This document shows, one piece after another, positions 13,409 to 24,934 of a DNA stretch of 64,000 nt (its first letter is position 1; each line of letters starts with the position of its first letter). The stretch is from Pipra filicauda. Its lineage: Eukaryota; Chordata; Aves; Passeriformes; Pipridae. Under the pieces are notes generated by a model, which ran no database searches, was not told the origin of the DNA, and was given only the letters and a program-made list of their open reading frames with translations. The DNA is taken from positions 1,922,001-1,986,000 of the forward strand of contig NW_024103696.1 in NCBI RefSeq assembly GCF_003945595.2, read 5' to 3'. Made by a program: the position numbers and the translations under genes.

Positions 13409-13459
13409 GAATCATAGATTCATTAAGGTTAGAAAAGACCTCCAAGATCATCAAGTCCA
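13409..13459 (-). mobile_element. Older CR1, 3' tail half (split by nested insertion)
   Basis: Reversed CR1 tail: 'AGAATCATAGATTCATTAAG', then 'AAAAGACCTCCAAGATCATC' and 'AAGTCCA'. The text stops where the plus-strand CR1 begins and resumes at 16204 with 'ATCTTTGACC'. The uninterrupted copy at 18.4 kb has 'GAGTCCAACCTTTGAC' at the matching place, so both halves are one element. Confidence 0.8.
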
Positions 13460-13460
13460 T

Positions 13461-16112
13461 GACTCACATGACTGGAGTGCTGCTATGGGGGGCTACAAGC
13501 TCTTCAGAAAGGACAGGCAGGGTAGGAGAGGTGGAGGGGTGGCTTTATATGTTAGAGAGTCCCTTGACTCTGTTGAAGTTGAGGTCAGCAGTGACAAGGT
13601 TGAGTGCCTGTGGACCAGAATCAGGGGGAAGGCCAACAAGGCTGACATCCTTGTGGGTGTCTGTTACAGACCGCCCAACCAGGATGATGAAGGAGATGAA
13701 TTATTCTACAAGCAGCTGGCAGATGTCTCAAAATCTCCAGCCCTTGTGCTCATGGGTGACTTTAACCTGCCGGATATCTGCTGGGAGCTTCATACTGCAG
13801 GGAAGAGGCAGTCAAGGAGGTTCCTGGAGTGTATAGAGGATAATTTCCTTCATCAACTGGTAAATGAGCCTACCAGGGGTAAGGCCCCACTAGACCTACT
13901 GTTTACAAACAGAGAGGGGCTGGTGGATGATGTAGTGGTTGGAGGCCGCCTAGGGCATAGTGACCACGAAATAATAGAATTTTCAATCCTTAGGGATGTA
14001 AGGAGAGCCATCATTAAAACTTCTACTCTGGACTTCCGGAGGGCAGATTTTGGCCTGTTCAAAAAACTAATTCAGGGCATACCCTGGGAAACAACCCTTA
14101 AAGGCAAGGGGGTCCAGGAGGGATGGACATGCTTCAAACAGGCAATTTTGAGCGCACAGGAACAGGCTATTCCAGTGTGCCGAAAGGCCAGCCGGAGGGG
14201 AAGACGGCCGGCTTGGTTAAATAGGGAGGTTCTGAAAGAAATCAGGGATAAAAAGAAAGTTTACAGACTGTGGAAAAAAGGGCTGGCTACTTATGAAGAA
14301 TTTACGAAGAGAGCTAGGTCATGCAGGAAAAAAATTAGGGAAAGAAAAGTGGAATTTGAAGTTAATTTGGCTAATTCAGTTAGGGATAACAAAAAGTCCT
14401 TTTATAAATACATTAATAGCAAAAGAAGGGGCAAGGAAAACCTCAGTTCTCTGTTGGACTTGGAGGGAAATATAGTTAACAAAGATAAGGAGAAGGCTGA
14501 GGTACTTAACACCTACTTTGCCTCGGTTTTTAGCAGTAAGACAGGTGGCCCTCAGAACAACTGGCCTCTAGAGCAGATAGACAGAGACAGAGAGCTGAAT
14601 AGCCCTCCTGTATTCCAGGAGGATGTAGTTAGCAACTTACTGAGCCAGCTGGATCCTAACAAGCCTATGGGACCAGACGGGATCCATCCCAGGGTGATGA
14701 GGGAGCTGGCAGAAGAGCTTGCCAAACCGCTCTCCATCATCTTCCAACAGTCCTGGCTCTCTGGGAAGGTCCCAGATGATTGGAGGTTGGCGAATGTCAC
14801 CCCAATCCACAAAAAAGGCTGCAAGCAGGACCCTGGCAACTACAGGCCTGTCAGCCTGACCTCGGTGCCTGGCAGGGTTATGGAGCAGATCATCCTGAGT
14901 GCAATCACACAGCACCTTCAGGATGGACAAGGGATTAGACCCAGCCAGCACGGGTTTAGGAGGGGCAGGTCCTGTCTGACCAACCTGATCTCTTTTTATG
15001 ATCAGGTGACCCACCTGGTGGATGAGGGGAAGGCTGTGGATGTGGTCTATCTAGACTTCAGCAAGGCCTTTGACACTGTCTCCCATAATATACTCCTGGA
15101 AAAGCTGGTAGCCCATGGCTTGGACAAGTGTACCCTCTCCTGGATTAGGAGCTGGCTGGAGGGTCGGGCCCAGAGAGTGCTGGTGAATGGAGCTGCATCC
15201 GGCTGGCAGCCGGTCACCAGTGGTGTTCCCCAGGGGTCTGTGTTGGGTCCAGTCCTGTTTAATATCTTTATTGATGATTTAGATGAGGGGATTGAGTCCA
15301 TCATCAGCAAATTTGCTGATGACACCAAACTGGGAGGGAGTGTCGACCTGCTGGAAGGCAGGAGGGCTCTGCAGAGGGGTCTGGATAGACTTGAGAGATG
15401 GGCTGATTCCAATGGGATGAAGTTCAATAAAGCCAAGTGCCGGGTCCTGCACTTTGGCCACAACAACCCCCTGCAGCGCTACAGGCTGGGCACAGAGTGG
15501 CTGGAAAGCAGCCAGGCAGAAAGGGACCTGGGGTACTAATTGACAGGAAGCTCAACATGAGCCAACAGTGTGCCCAGGTGGCCAAGAAGGCCAATGGGAT
15601 CTTGTCCTGTATCAAAAATAGCGTGGCCAGCAGGAGCAGGGAAGTGATCCTTCCCCTGTACTCTGCGTTGGTGAGGCCACACCTTGAGTAGTGTGTTCAG
15701 TTCTGGGCCCCTCAGTTCAGGAAGGATATTGAGGTGCTGGAGCGGGTCCAGAGAAGAGCAACAAGGCTGGTGAAGGGACTGGAGCATAAGTCCTATGGGG
15801 AGAGGCTGAGGGAGCTGGGGTTGTTTAGCCTGGAGAAGAAGAGGCTCAGAGGTGACCTCATCACCGTCTATAACTACCTGAAGGGAAGTTCTAGCCAGGT
15901 GGGGGTTGGTCTCTTCTCTCAGGCACTCAGCAATAGGACAAGGGGGCACGGGCTTAAGCTCTGCCAGGGGAAATTTAAGTTGGATATCAGGAGAAAATTC
16001 TTTACAGAGAGTAATCAGGCATTGGAATGGGCTGCCCAGAGAGGTGGTGGATTCACCATCCCTGGAGATTTTTAAACGCAGATTGGACGTGGCACTGAGT
16101 GCCATGATCTAG
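13461..16112 (+). pseudogene. CR1 ORF2: endonuclease-reverse transcriptase, broken
   Basis: Encodes the APE-type endonuclease and reverse transcriptase that nick target DNA and copy CR1 RNA into it. The open part runs to the stop at 15537-15539; numbering from the ATG at 13485 gives 684 residues. Visible landmarks: endonuclease 'GDFNLPD' from residue 91 and 'SDHEII' from 159; a Lys/Arg-rich linker at about 250-310; RT blocks '[12 protein letters not shown]' from 523 and '[10 protein letters not shown]' from 580; catalytic FADD at 610-613. Three lesions end its coding capacity: one base lost from a G run at 15530-15533 (frame shift, TAA at 15537); an in-frame TAG at 15689-15691 where related copies have Tyr; two bases lost from a GA repeat near 16007-16010. 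The true terminus is the TAG at 16110-16112. The 13485 ATG is internal, not a native start. Presumed inactive. Confidence 0.93.
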
Positions 16113-16177
16113 TAAATGGACTGGATTTGGACCAAGGGTTGGACTCGATGATCTCGGAGGTCTTTTCCAACCCAATC

Positions 16178-16201
16178 GATTCTATGATTCTATGATTCTA
16201 T
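16178..16201 (+). repeat. CR1 3' terminal octamer repeat
   Basis: Three tandem GATTCTAT units close the plus-strand CR1, immediately followed by 'GAATCTTTGACC', which belongs to the older host CR1. CR1 ends in such an octamer repeat rather than poly(A). Confidence 0.9.
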
Positions 16202-16203
16202 GA

Positions 16204-16520
16204 ATCTTTGACCAAACATACCTTGTTAACTAAACCATAGGACTAAGTGCCTTGTCCAGTTGTTTCTGGAATACTTGCAGGGCTGATGACTGTACCACTT
16301 TCCTGAGCAGCCCATTCCAATACTTAACCACCCTTTCAGTGAAGAAATTCCTTCTGATGTCAAACCTGAATCTTCCCTGGCACAACTTGTGGCCACTTCC
16401 TCTTGTCTTTTTGCTAGTTGCCTGGGAGAAGAGGCTGATCCCCACCCTGATACAAGTTCCTTTCAGGCCATTGTAGAATCAATAAGGTGCTGCCTGAGCC
16501 TCCTGTTCTCCAGGATTAAT
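16204..16520 (-). mobile_element. Older CR1, 5' half (continues 13409-13459)
   Basis: Continuation of the split CR1. A 71-codon minus-strand frame (16230-16445) reads 'SKKTRGSGHKLCQGRFRFDI' and then 'FFTERVVKYWNGLLRKVV', the C-terminal end of CR1 ORF2. 5' truncated near 16520. Confidence 0.88.
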
Positions 16521-16545
16521 TAGGATTTGCCGTGGGAAATCCATG

Positions 16546-16695
16546 TCATAGAATCATAGAATCATCAAGGTTGGAAAGAGACCTTCAAGATCATCCAGTC
16601 CAACTGTCAACCCAGCGCTACCATTGTAACCCCTAAACTGCTAAACCATATCACCCAGTGCCAGATCAACATCTCTTGAACACATTTCCTGTATG
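16546..16695 (-). mobile_element. CR1 3' tail fragment
   Basis: 'ATAGAATCATAGAATCATC', then 'GGTTGGAAAGAGACCTTCAA' and 'GATCATCCAGTCCAACTGTC': the 3' UTR of a minus-strand CR1, about 150 bp. Confidence 0.88.
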
Positions 16696-16739
16696 AGAAA
16701 TACTAATTTTTTTAAAAATTTTTTATTTTTTTTTTTACT

Positions 16740-16925
16740 GTGAAGGAGCTGCAACAGTGGAACAGGTTGTGGTGTCCAGAGAGGTCATGGCATTTGCATC
16801 CCTGAGGAAATTTAGAACCTGACTGAACTCAGCCCTCATGAACTTGCTCTAGCTGACTTTGCTTGAGCAGGTGGTTGGACATCTCCCTAGGTCCCTTGAA
16901 TGTCATTTTTTCCGTGATTTTGTGA
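16740..16925 (+). mobile_element. CR1 3' end of a different subfamily
   Basis: 'GGAACAGGTTGTGGTGTCCA', a 'CCTGACTGAACTCAGCCCTC' block, 'GAGCAGGTGGTTGGAC' and 'CTAGGTCCCTTGAATGTC' follow the order of CR1 copies whose UTR carries the 'gagcagg-ggttggac' wording. It ends in a decayed tail (CCGTGATTTTGTG) and faces the preceding fragment across a T-rich spacer. Confidence 0.75.
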
Positions 16926-18393
16926 AATCCAGACAAATAATTCTGAAGTTTTGAAGTTTTATTAACTTTCAAAAATATTTGGATTGAGAGAATTTGTACT
17001 CAGTCTAAAACTTAATATTTTATTTTCTCTTGTGCCTTGGGTATGCTAGGTTTATTATATTAGTCTTTGATATTGCTTTTATTAACATAAGGACCCAAAC
17101 TTTGTTTTCTAAATTTAAAGGGTAAGAAAGCTTATAATAGTAAAATATTAACTTGATGAATAATTCAGAATGGAAAGAAGTGGTAGAATCCCAAAGTCAC
17201 ATTTTGAACTGTAGCTTTGAACAACATGACCTTTCACTTTCGAAACCATGATTTGTATTTAATCTGTAGTCCTCTAGGAAATTAATTTGGCCCATAGTCT
17301 ATACCAGAGACCTGCTTCATAATCTTAAAGGATATTAACTGTAAAACATCCTATGCTGTTGAGACAGACTTTTATACAAAATTCAGTATGCTGAAAATTC
17401 CTTTATAGACTAGAAAGAGCAATTATAGTATTGTTCACAAAGCATTTGAAGGGCAATAGAAATTAGAGACATTAGACTTATCTGATAGCTGTGTAAGTTT
17501 ATGCAATTACATTAGTCCTTGACAAGTCACTAAGTGGGTCACAAGGCAGTAGAGGGTGAAGGATAACCTTTGCAGCTAATTCAGGGCCTCTGACCTACTA
17601 ACACAGGATCTTCTGCTTCATGTTGCTCTCACTGGACCCCAATGGATAAGAAAAGAGAAATTTGTGCCTTTCTCTATTCACATGAGAACTGTATGCAGCA
17701 ATAGTTCTTGAGACCTATGGAAAAGTTCTAGCCTCCCCTGGAACTAGGATGAGCTGTATAGGAGCACACAGAATGTTAGTTCAGGCCTTCTAGCTCAGTT
17801 CCTATAGCTACTGTTGGCTACACTGCTTATTAGCTATTCAGTACTCAGTAATAAATTTTCTGGGATGGTTGCTACTCCTTTCACTGGAATTTGGGGAAGG
17901 AAGCACTGACACACAAAATCACTGAGGTTAACCATGAGTAAAGCACAGTGAGCAATCACTTAAAAAAAATAAATATTGGAGTAAATGGAAATTTCATTAA
18001 TCACCTTAAAAAAACCACCAAAACCAGTTGCAAGATAGGACATGGGGCCAATTTCTAGAATAGTCAAGCTTTGGAAATAACTGTCTGTGTTAATTGTACA
18101 GTTAATTTAAACTAACTAATTCAGCTGAAATGATAAACTTTCAACCACGTAAATTCAAGGGAGGTAAATCTTACCGCTGATGTTAAAGATGTTCATAGAG
18201 AAGCTGGATGGCCATAACATTTTCATATCTATTATTGAGGCAATTTATAAGTTTTGGGATTTTTTTGTTTGGTTGTTTTTTTTGCTTGTTTTAGGATAAT
18301 AACTTGGCAGGGGGAAACAAATAGCTATGTAAGAGTCCCAGATGTCCTCTTTGTAGTGAGTTTTGTAGAAGGTCTAAAATCAAAGATGTTTTA
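16926..18393. other. AT-rich non-coding stretch
   Basis: No gene or repeat recognised. Confidence 0.55.
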
Positions 18394-19425
18394 CAGAATC
18401 ACAGGATCATTAATGTTGGAAAAGAACTCCCAGATTATCGAGTCCAACCTTTGACTGATCATCATCTTGTCAATTAGACCATGGCATTAAGTGTTATGTC
18501 CACTCATTTCCTGAACACCTTCAAGACAGTGACTCCACCACCACCTGGGTAGCCCATTCCAATGTTTAACAACCCTTTCTATGAAGAAATTCCTCCTGAT
18601 GTCCAGCCTGAACCTCCCTTGGTGCAGTTTAACGTTGCCTACTCTCGTCCTGTCACTAGTTGCCTGGGAGAAGTGGCCAACCCCACCTTGCTACAACCTC
18701 CTTTCAGGTAGTTATAGAGAGTAGTAAGGTCTCCCTTGAGCCTCCTTTTCTCCAGACTAAGCAACCCCAGCTCCCTCAGTCACTCCTCATAGGACTTATT
18801 CTTCAGACCCTTCACTATCTTCATTGCTCCAGCACCTCAATATCTTTCTTGCAGTGAGGGGCCCAGAAGTGGACACAGGACTCAAGGTGTGGCATCACCA
18901 GTGCTGAGTACAGAGGAACAATTATGTCCCTGGTTATGCTGCCCTCACTATTCTCAATACATGCCAGGATGCAGTTTGCCAACTGGGCACACTGCTGGCT
19001 CACGTTTGGCCAGATGTTGAATAGCACCCCAAGGTCCTCTTCTGCTGGACCATGTTCCAGGCACTTTTCTCCAAGCTTGTGGCAATGCACGGGGTTGTTG
19101 TGGTTGAAGTGCAGGATCCAGTGCTTGACCTTGTTGAATCTCCTACCGTTGCCTTCATCCTACCAATCCAATCTGTGCAGATCCCTCTGCAGAGCCTTCC
19201 TACCCTCCAGCAGATCAACATTCCCACCCAACTTGGTGTCATCCAAGCATTTTACTGGGGATGCACTCAAACCCCTCATCGAGATCATCAATAAAGATAG
19301 TAAACAGGACTGGACCCAATACTGAGCCCTGGCGAAGACCACTAGTGACTGACCTCCAAGTAGATTTAACTCCATTCGCCACCACTCCCTGGGCCTGGCC
19401 ATCCAGTCAGTTTTTAACTTCATCA
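18394..19425 (-). mobile_element. CR1 LINE fragment (~1.0 kb), RT C-terminus to 3' end
   Basis: Begins with the reversed tail (AGAATCACAGGATCATTAATG) and runs back through the post-RT region into the RT. Minus frames show '[19 protein letters not shown]', the counterpart of the FADDTKLGG block, with the first residues of the catalytic motif changed, and 'NVSQQCAQLANCILACIENS'. Frame is lost repeatedly. Its uninterrupted text near 18430-18460 gives the undisrupted state for the split CR1 at 13.4/16.2 kb. Confidence 0.92.
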
Positions 19426-22400
19426 AGGCTAAAGAACTCAAGATACAACTTTTGAGAATAAACTTGCAACACATACACCAACCCTAATTTATCTAAACTA
19501 AAAACTATTTTGCCTCTAATAAAACAAAAAAGTTTTGCCAAATACAGGAATAAATAACGTGGTTTATTATTTTAACAAGTACAATTTTATTTTGTAACAC
19601 TATTTAAAAATGTTAACCTCAGTGCAAGGAGTGAGTGATAAGATAGTACACTGACTAATAAGTCTACTCAGGAGTGAGTGATCTTCTGCTTTGATATGCC
19701 AACTATTAGCTAAAGATTCTGATTCAGAATAAAAACCCAAACATACTGCTTTCAGCTTAGAATTTAAAAAAATTTCTCTCAGAATTAATGTCTGGGGTTA
19801 TTTTTGGATGTCATCTCTTTCCTGTTCTTCTAAATAACATTGCACCTGCTCTTTGCTTTACTAATCTGTATTTAGAATCCAAAAGGAAAATATCAAAAAA
19901 TAAATACTTCTATGAATCATCAGAACTAGAAAGACCATATTGAGAGTTTTGATGGAGTCCTGGAGCAGATGCCTCCATTAAATGAATCACTGCTTCTTCC
20001 TTAACTCCAAATATAATATTGCAGGAGAAAACAGGACTGTAAGGAGATGAAGAAAGAAATAAAAATAAAAAAGGAAAAAGCAAAGAAAGAAAATAAATCA
20101 AGCAAAGATTATGCCTTACTTTTAGAATTCTAAGCATTAATAAGCACTGCTGTTTTCTATTAATTCTCTGATCCTGAATTTTCCATTCATTGAAGCAATT
20201 CGGTTCTCAGTAAATTAGCTAACTTAGTTAATTCTTCATTTTGCATTTGATCAATTAGCAGGTACCAAGTCTTTCTACATATTTTGATAGCATTCAGAGC
20301 AATATGGTCAAGTAATATTTTACCCCTATATGTAATGCTACAATAAATTTAAAAAAAAAGGGACATGCTTATTGTCAGATATTTTCTAGATGTCAGTCCA
20401 ATTTCTGCCACTGATGCAATATGATATATGTCTTCTCTGATTTTGCCACAAATTACTTCAGCTTCTTGTGCTCTGTGCATCATTCTGGGTCCTTTCTCTA
20501 AGCTGTATAATTATATACCACGAGTATGGAAAACTCAAAGTAACTTTCTGCTTTAGAAGTTAGGGATTGCTTTACTTTGTTTCTCTGTTAACAGCGATCA
20601 GTCTTTAGTATAATTCAAAACCAGTATTTTAGTCACTTCTGAGCACAGCTACCCTGAGACTGCATAGAAAAAAAGGAATCTATAATACAAACCAGACTTT
20701 ACCATACACAAATAAAAAAAGGAACACAGCTTATCTCCCTCCTACACTAGCATTCCCAGTCTGTATACATCTGCAGATTCATACAGGCATTCTAAAAGTT
20801 GTGAATACCGTGGATAGTCCTGAGAAGAGAAAAAAAAAATCCAAATATGGCACTCTTTCCAGAGAGACAATATTCATTTCAGCATTTATGGAGAACTTTT
20901 ATGAAGAAGTCATAAATCTTCACAGTAGCTATTGATCCCCTGGAAGTATCTGTTGCAAATGAAATTCTGACTCCTAGGAAGCCATAAGACATAATGCAGA
21001 CTGCAGAATTCTGTGTCTATCAGTCCAAATGATTATGCTTAAATAAATGCAGAGTGGACTCATACAAAATGTCCCATTTGAATTTCACCAGATGTTTGAC
21101 TTGATCTTGTGAAAACAATGTGACCTATTTGCATGTACAATTGTAAGTCATCGTACTTGATGCTTCTCTTTCCAAAGCCTTGGTGCTCTTGTACATAGCA
21201 TTACAAGAAATGACTTGATTTCACTTAGATATTCCTATCTGCAGTGCTACTTTATATAGTAGTTGTAGACAAACATAAAATTGACTAAGGAATTTGATTA
21301 TGTAGAACTTTTAGATCAAGCAAAGTGTTTTTCCTACAGACAAATGTCTATTCTCCTAAAAAAATCACCCTTCCATTATTGCTTGGAAGCATATTCCAAG
21401 CTGAATGTGTTTTCTGTCTTAACTGTTCAGACAGAGGAGTAAAAGACAATCTGAATGGAACACAAGTAGACATTCTTTTTTTGAGTGTGATAATGGTAAT
21501 GCAACCACAATTCTGTTCATTAAAGAGATAGCATTGTACTACCACAGAATCAGGGCTCTATGTTTTTTGATAGGCGTTATAAAAACTTACATTATTCTGT
21601 TGCAAATTGAAACATTTAGGGAACCTGTTACTGCTAGACCACACCATTTTTTCAGTAAAAAACTGTCTTGTATATCCCTGGATACTATTATTGAAAGCAA
21701 TAAAATGTACTATTGTAAGATCAACGAGTGTTGAGATGACTATATTCTCATAAGCTAAGGAAGATAATCAGTATGATAATCAGAGCATGTTAATTACTCT
21801 CCACTAGCAACAAAAAATGCAAATTATATACAGCAGGAAATTAACAGCAGTTACTGCTCAATATTGCATGACTTTTCCATTAAGTATAATATTAGAGATG
21901 TTGTTAAATTATAGAAAATGAGAATAATGAAACTGGAATATTAAAGAAGCTTAGGTTTCCAGTCTGGCTGTGGAGGAAATCATTAGAAAGTGTCCTGAGC
22001 ATGTGACACTGTCCATACAGTATAGGCACACTTGTTCAGTATATTGGGGAAATCTCTATGCACTATTTTATTTTCACTAGGTAAAACAAGATTGGGTATT
22101 CCACCTCAGCTGGAAGCAGTACAATAACATGTTCCAAATAATGGCTCTGCTGTAAAACAGCTAACAAAATTTCATCCTTTTTGAAAAGATTGAATTTGCT
22201 TATGATGGGGCTTTTTTGAGAACAAATAAGCAAACAAACCAAAAAGAGCTAATCAAGTTCTAAACCTTGGAAATGTTTAAAACCTAAGTCTGAAGTCTCT
22301 TATAGACTGAGAACTGAAACCAGAACAAGAGAAAAAGCCATGGGAGAGGTGTAGGATTGATTTTTAAAGCATATTCTGAGGACTGGAGACAATCTTTTCA

Positions 22401-23465
22401 AAACAGTTCACAACTTTTACTGTCAGCTTCCAATGAATAATGGGTAAGAAAATACTGATTTTTAATGAGTTAGGTCTTATTTAAAAAAAAAAAAAACAAC
22501 AGCAAAACATGAGGGATAGTCGTACATATTACAGGCATATTTTATGAAATGTTGAATCAGCTCAGAATTTTCCAGTAAATTCAACAAGCCTTTGATTATG
22601 CTCACTGACATATTAACTTGGGCTTCATGAGTCTGATACAAAATATTACTGACATTATGTAAGACAAACTGGCATTTTGCTAAGAACTTACAATATGAAT
22701 TCTAAAACAAAGAACTTGAGAAATATTTACAAATTTGTTCTTCCATTTGGAAAAAAAAATCACCCCACACAGTTTGAGTTTTCAGTGCACTACACTACAT
22801 TTTTTAAAATAATTTGATTTCCTAGTGCCTCAATATTCTCAGGTAGCTATTGACATTCCATTAAGTTATAAGATGTAAGAAATCTACCATACTATCAGCC
22901 TGAGTTGGTCTTAGTGATTTATGTATGCTACAGGTGTACTTAATCACAAAAGTTATGGAACTGAAATTTTTAAAAAGCATTTTCTTGTTTTTAGATTACA
23001 ACAGTCTCTGCCTACTTTGTTGTTAGGGTTTTTTTCACATTATTATAAATTTGTGGGGGGTTGGATAAGACAGATAAAAAGGGGGGTGTTGTTTGTGTTT
23101 TGTTTTCATGTGTATTTGTTTGGTTGGGTTGTTTTTTTCCCCCCTGAAGAAATCAGTTCCAGCTTCTCCAGAAAAATGGCCCACTTCAGATGGGCTTCTA
23201 CATGGAAGCAGAACAAATCTTCATGGTAGATGAGCTGACTTGACCAAGGAGAAGTGAAAAATAGGAGTAAAAGAATCTGACACAAAATCAAGATATCAAA
23301 TTAATTAGGAAACATATTATAGAAGAACTTATTTAATTATTTATAGATCTAAGGTGTTAAGCAAGAATAAATAAACAGAGACTTTTTATAAACATCAGTT
23401 CAGCCTAGTCAGTGATAAGGATAGGTTTTTAAGTGAAAAAAAGAGGAAGAAAAACAAAATAAAAA
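19426..23465. other. AT-rich non-coding stretch (4 kb)
   Basis: No gene, RNA gene or clear mobile element seen. It has homopolymer A tracts near 20353 and 22483, and a G/T-rich tract at about 23026-23145. Confidence 0.5.
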
Positions 23466-23852
23466 GACCCAAGTGATTCAAAGGCAATCACTCACAACCC
23501 TCCCAAAGAAGACCAACACCCAGGCAATCTCCAAGAAATGGCTATGGTCCCCAGAAAACCTCCCCTCAGTTTTTTTTGCTGAACATGATGTTATATGTCA
23601 TGAAATATCCCTTTGATCAACTCAGATCAGCTGTTCTGTCTATGTACCCTCCCTTCTTCTTACTGACTCCCAGCCTACTCACTGGAGAGGTCGTGTGGTA
23701 AACAGAGAAAACCTCGGCACTATGCAAATACTGCTCAGAAATAGCCAAAACACTGGTGTGTTATCAACACTGTTTTAGTCACAAATCCAAACCCAGTAGC
23801 ATATGGCCTGCTAGGAAAAAATTAACTCCATCCCATCCAGAGCCAGTGCAAC
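23466..23852 (-). mobile_element. ERVL-type LTR fragment
   Basis: The reverse complement of this block follows the first ~370 bp of the LTR at 35481-36082: a gagttaatttt segment, a region around 'AACACTGTTTTAGTCACAAA' on this strand, 'ATACTGCTCAGAAATAGCC', and 'GATGTTATATGTCATGAAAT'. The R/U5 side is missing at the left, and the TG end at the right is eroded. Orientation is opposite to the 35.5-kb copy. Confidence 0.75.
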
Positions 23853-24105
23853 AACAAAAGCAGAAATTAATATATATCAAAAAGAAGAATGGTCTCAAAA
23901 TATTCATTGGTCTTTTACCAGAAAGAAATGGTAGAGCTTAAAATATCAAAGACGATAGAACTGCAGAAGTTCTATTAAAGGAAAATCTTGGGTCACTTTG
24001 GAAAACTTTTAGTATATCTGGAAACACCATCAAATTTCTACACAAAAAAAGACTACTGATTAGGAAATAGGAAAAATAAACAACAACTTGGATGTCTGGA
24101 CAGGT

Positions 24106-24735
24106 GGTTCATTCAACAAAATTTTAGACAACACCAAATGTGTTCGTAGAGGTGGTCGACAGTGCATTGGAGGGTGGGGCTGCTACTGAGAGAGACCAGA
24201 ACTTTCAGAAGAAATGGACTGACAGAAACCTCAGGAAGTCTAACTAAAGCAAATGCGAAAAACATTGCACCTGAGAAGGAATAAACCCATGTACAGGCTG
24301 AGCAGCTGGAAAACAGTTTTGTACAACAGAACCTGGAGGTCCTGGTGGACACCAGGTTGACCATAAACCACCAATGTACACTGGTGTATTGCGTACTTCA
24401 CTAGGAGGAGATCTGCAAACAGATAAAGAATGTGAACCTTGTCCTCAATTCAACACTGGTGAGACCATGACTGTGGTGTTGCGTTTTCACAGAACATGGG
24501 CTACCCTTTACAGAAAGACATGGGCATCCTGGGGGTAGTCCAGCACAGGACACCATGACTGTCACGGGGCTGGTGCACCTGACAGACAAGGGGAAGCTGG
24601 AAGAACTGTGTGGAGAGAGTGGAGTAGGTGCCAAACCACACAGCCCTGCAGAACCTGACCAAATTAGTCCTGCTTTGAGTAACCTGAATAATTTTTTCTT
24701 CCAGCCTGAAAAATTCTCTGATCATTTGATTCTAT
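24106..24735 (+). mobile_element. Old CR1 fragment, RT C-terminus to 3' end
   Basis: Starts at a decayed RT block (ATTTTAGACAACACCAAATG, counterpart of the FADDTK codons) and continues with 'CAGAAACCTCAGGAAGT', 'AATTCAACACTGGTGAGACC', 'GACAGACAAGGGGAAGCTGG' and 'TTAGTCCTGCTTTGAGTAAC', ending in ATTTGATTCTATTC. It is closely similar to the split copy at 30.1-32.1 kb (same subfamily) and shows the uninterrupted state of that copy's insertion site. Confidence 0.82.
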
Positions 24736-24878
24736 TCTTCTTCCTATGCAAATTTAAATTTTGCAAATATTTTGCAAATAATTTGAAAACTATAGTAAAA
24801 TCAGATCTGTCCATTTTTTGTGTACAAGTACCAAAGATTATCCTTATGTAACTAGGTATAACGCAATGAAAATAAATA

Positions 24879-24934
24879 TTAGTTATATTACAGTTATCAG
24901 AAACTATATTAGCTATATTACAGTTATCAGAAAA
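24879..24934. repeat. Short direct repeat, 30-bp period
   Basis: 'AGTTATATTACAGTTATCAG' at 24881 recurs as 'AGCTATATTACAGTTATCAG' at 24911, one mismatch, adjacent copies. A local tandem duplication. Confidence 0.85.

Larger units (their letters stand above)
13461..16203 (+). mobile_element. CR1 LINE, 5' truncated, best preserved copy in window
   Basis: A 2.74-kb CR1 non-LTR retrotransposon. It begins inside the endonuclease at 'DSHDWSAAM', keeps the rest of ORF2, a short 3' UTR (16113-16177) and the 3' tail of three GATTCTAT units (16178-16201). ORF1, the 5' UTR and the first part of the endonuclease are absent, the usual result of incomplete target-primed reverse transcription. It lies inside a minus-strand CR1. 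Because host and guest share the CR1 tail in opposite orientation, 13409-13459 and about 16133-16200 form an imperfect inverted repeat. Only three frame lesions suggest it is younger than its neighbours. Confidence 0.95.

Noticed and set aside
13339..13836. 165-codon frame overlapping the CR1 start
   Set aside because: It is in another frame from the endonuclease and crosses the junction between host and guest CR1, so it is a shadow.
15047..16105. Long minus-strand frames of 139 and 189 codons
   Set aside because: They are antisense to CR1 ORF2; the plus-strand frame holds all RT and post-RT motifs.
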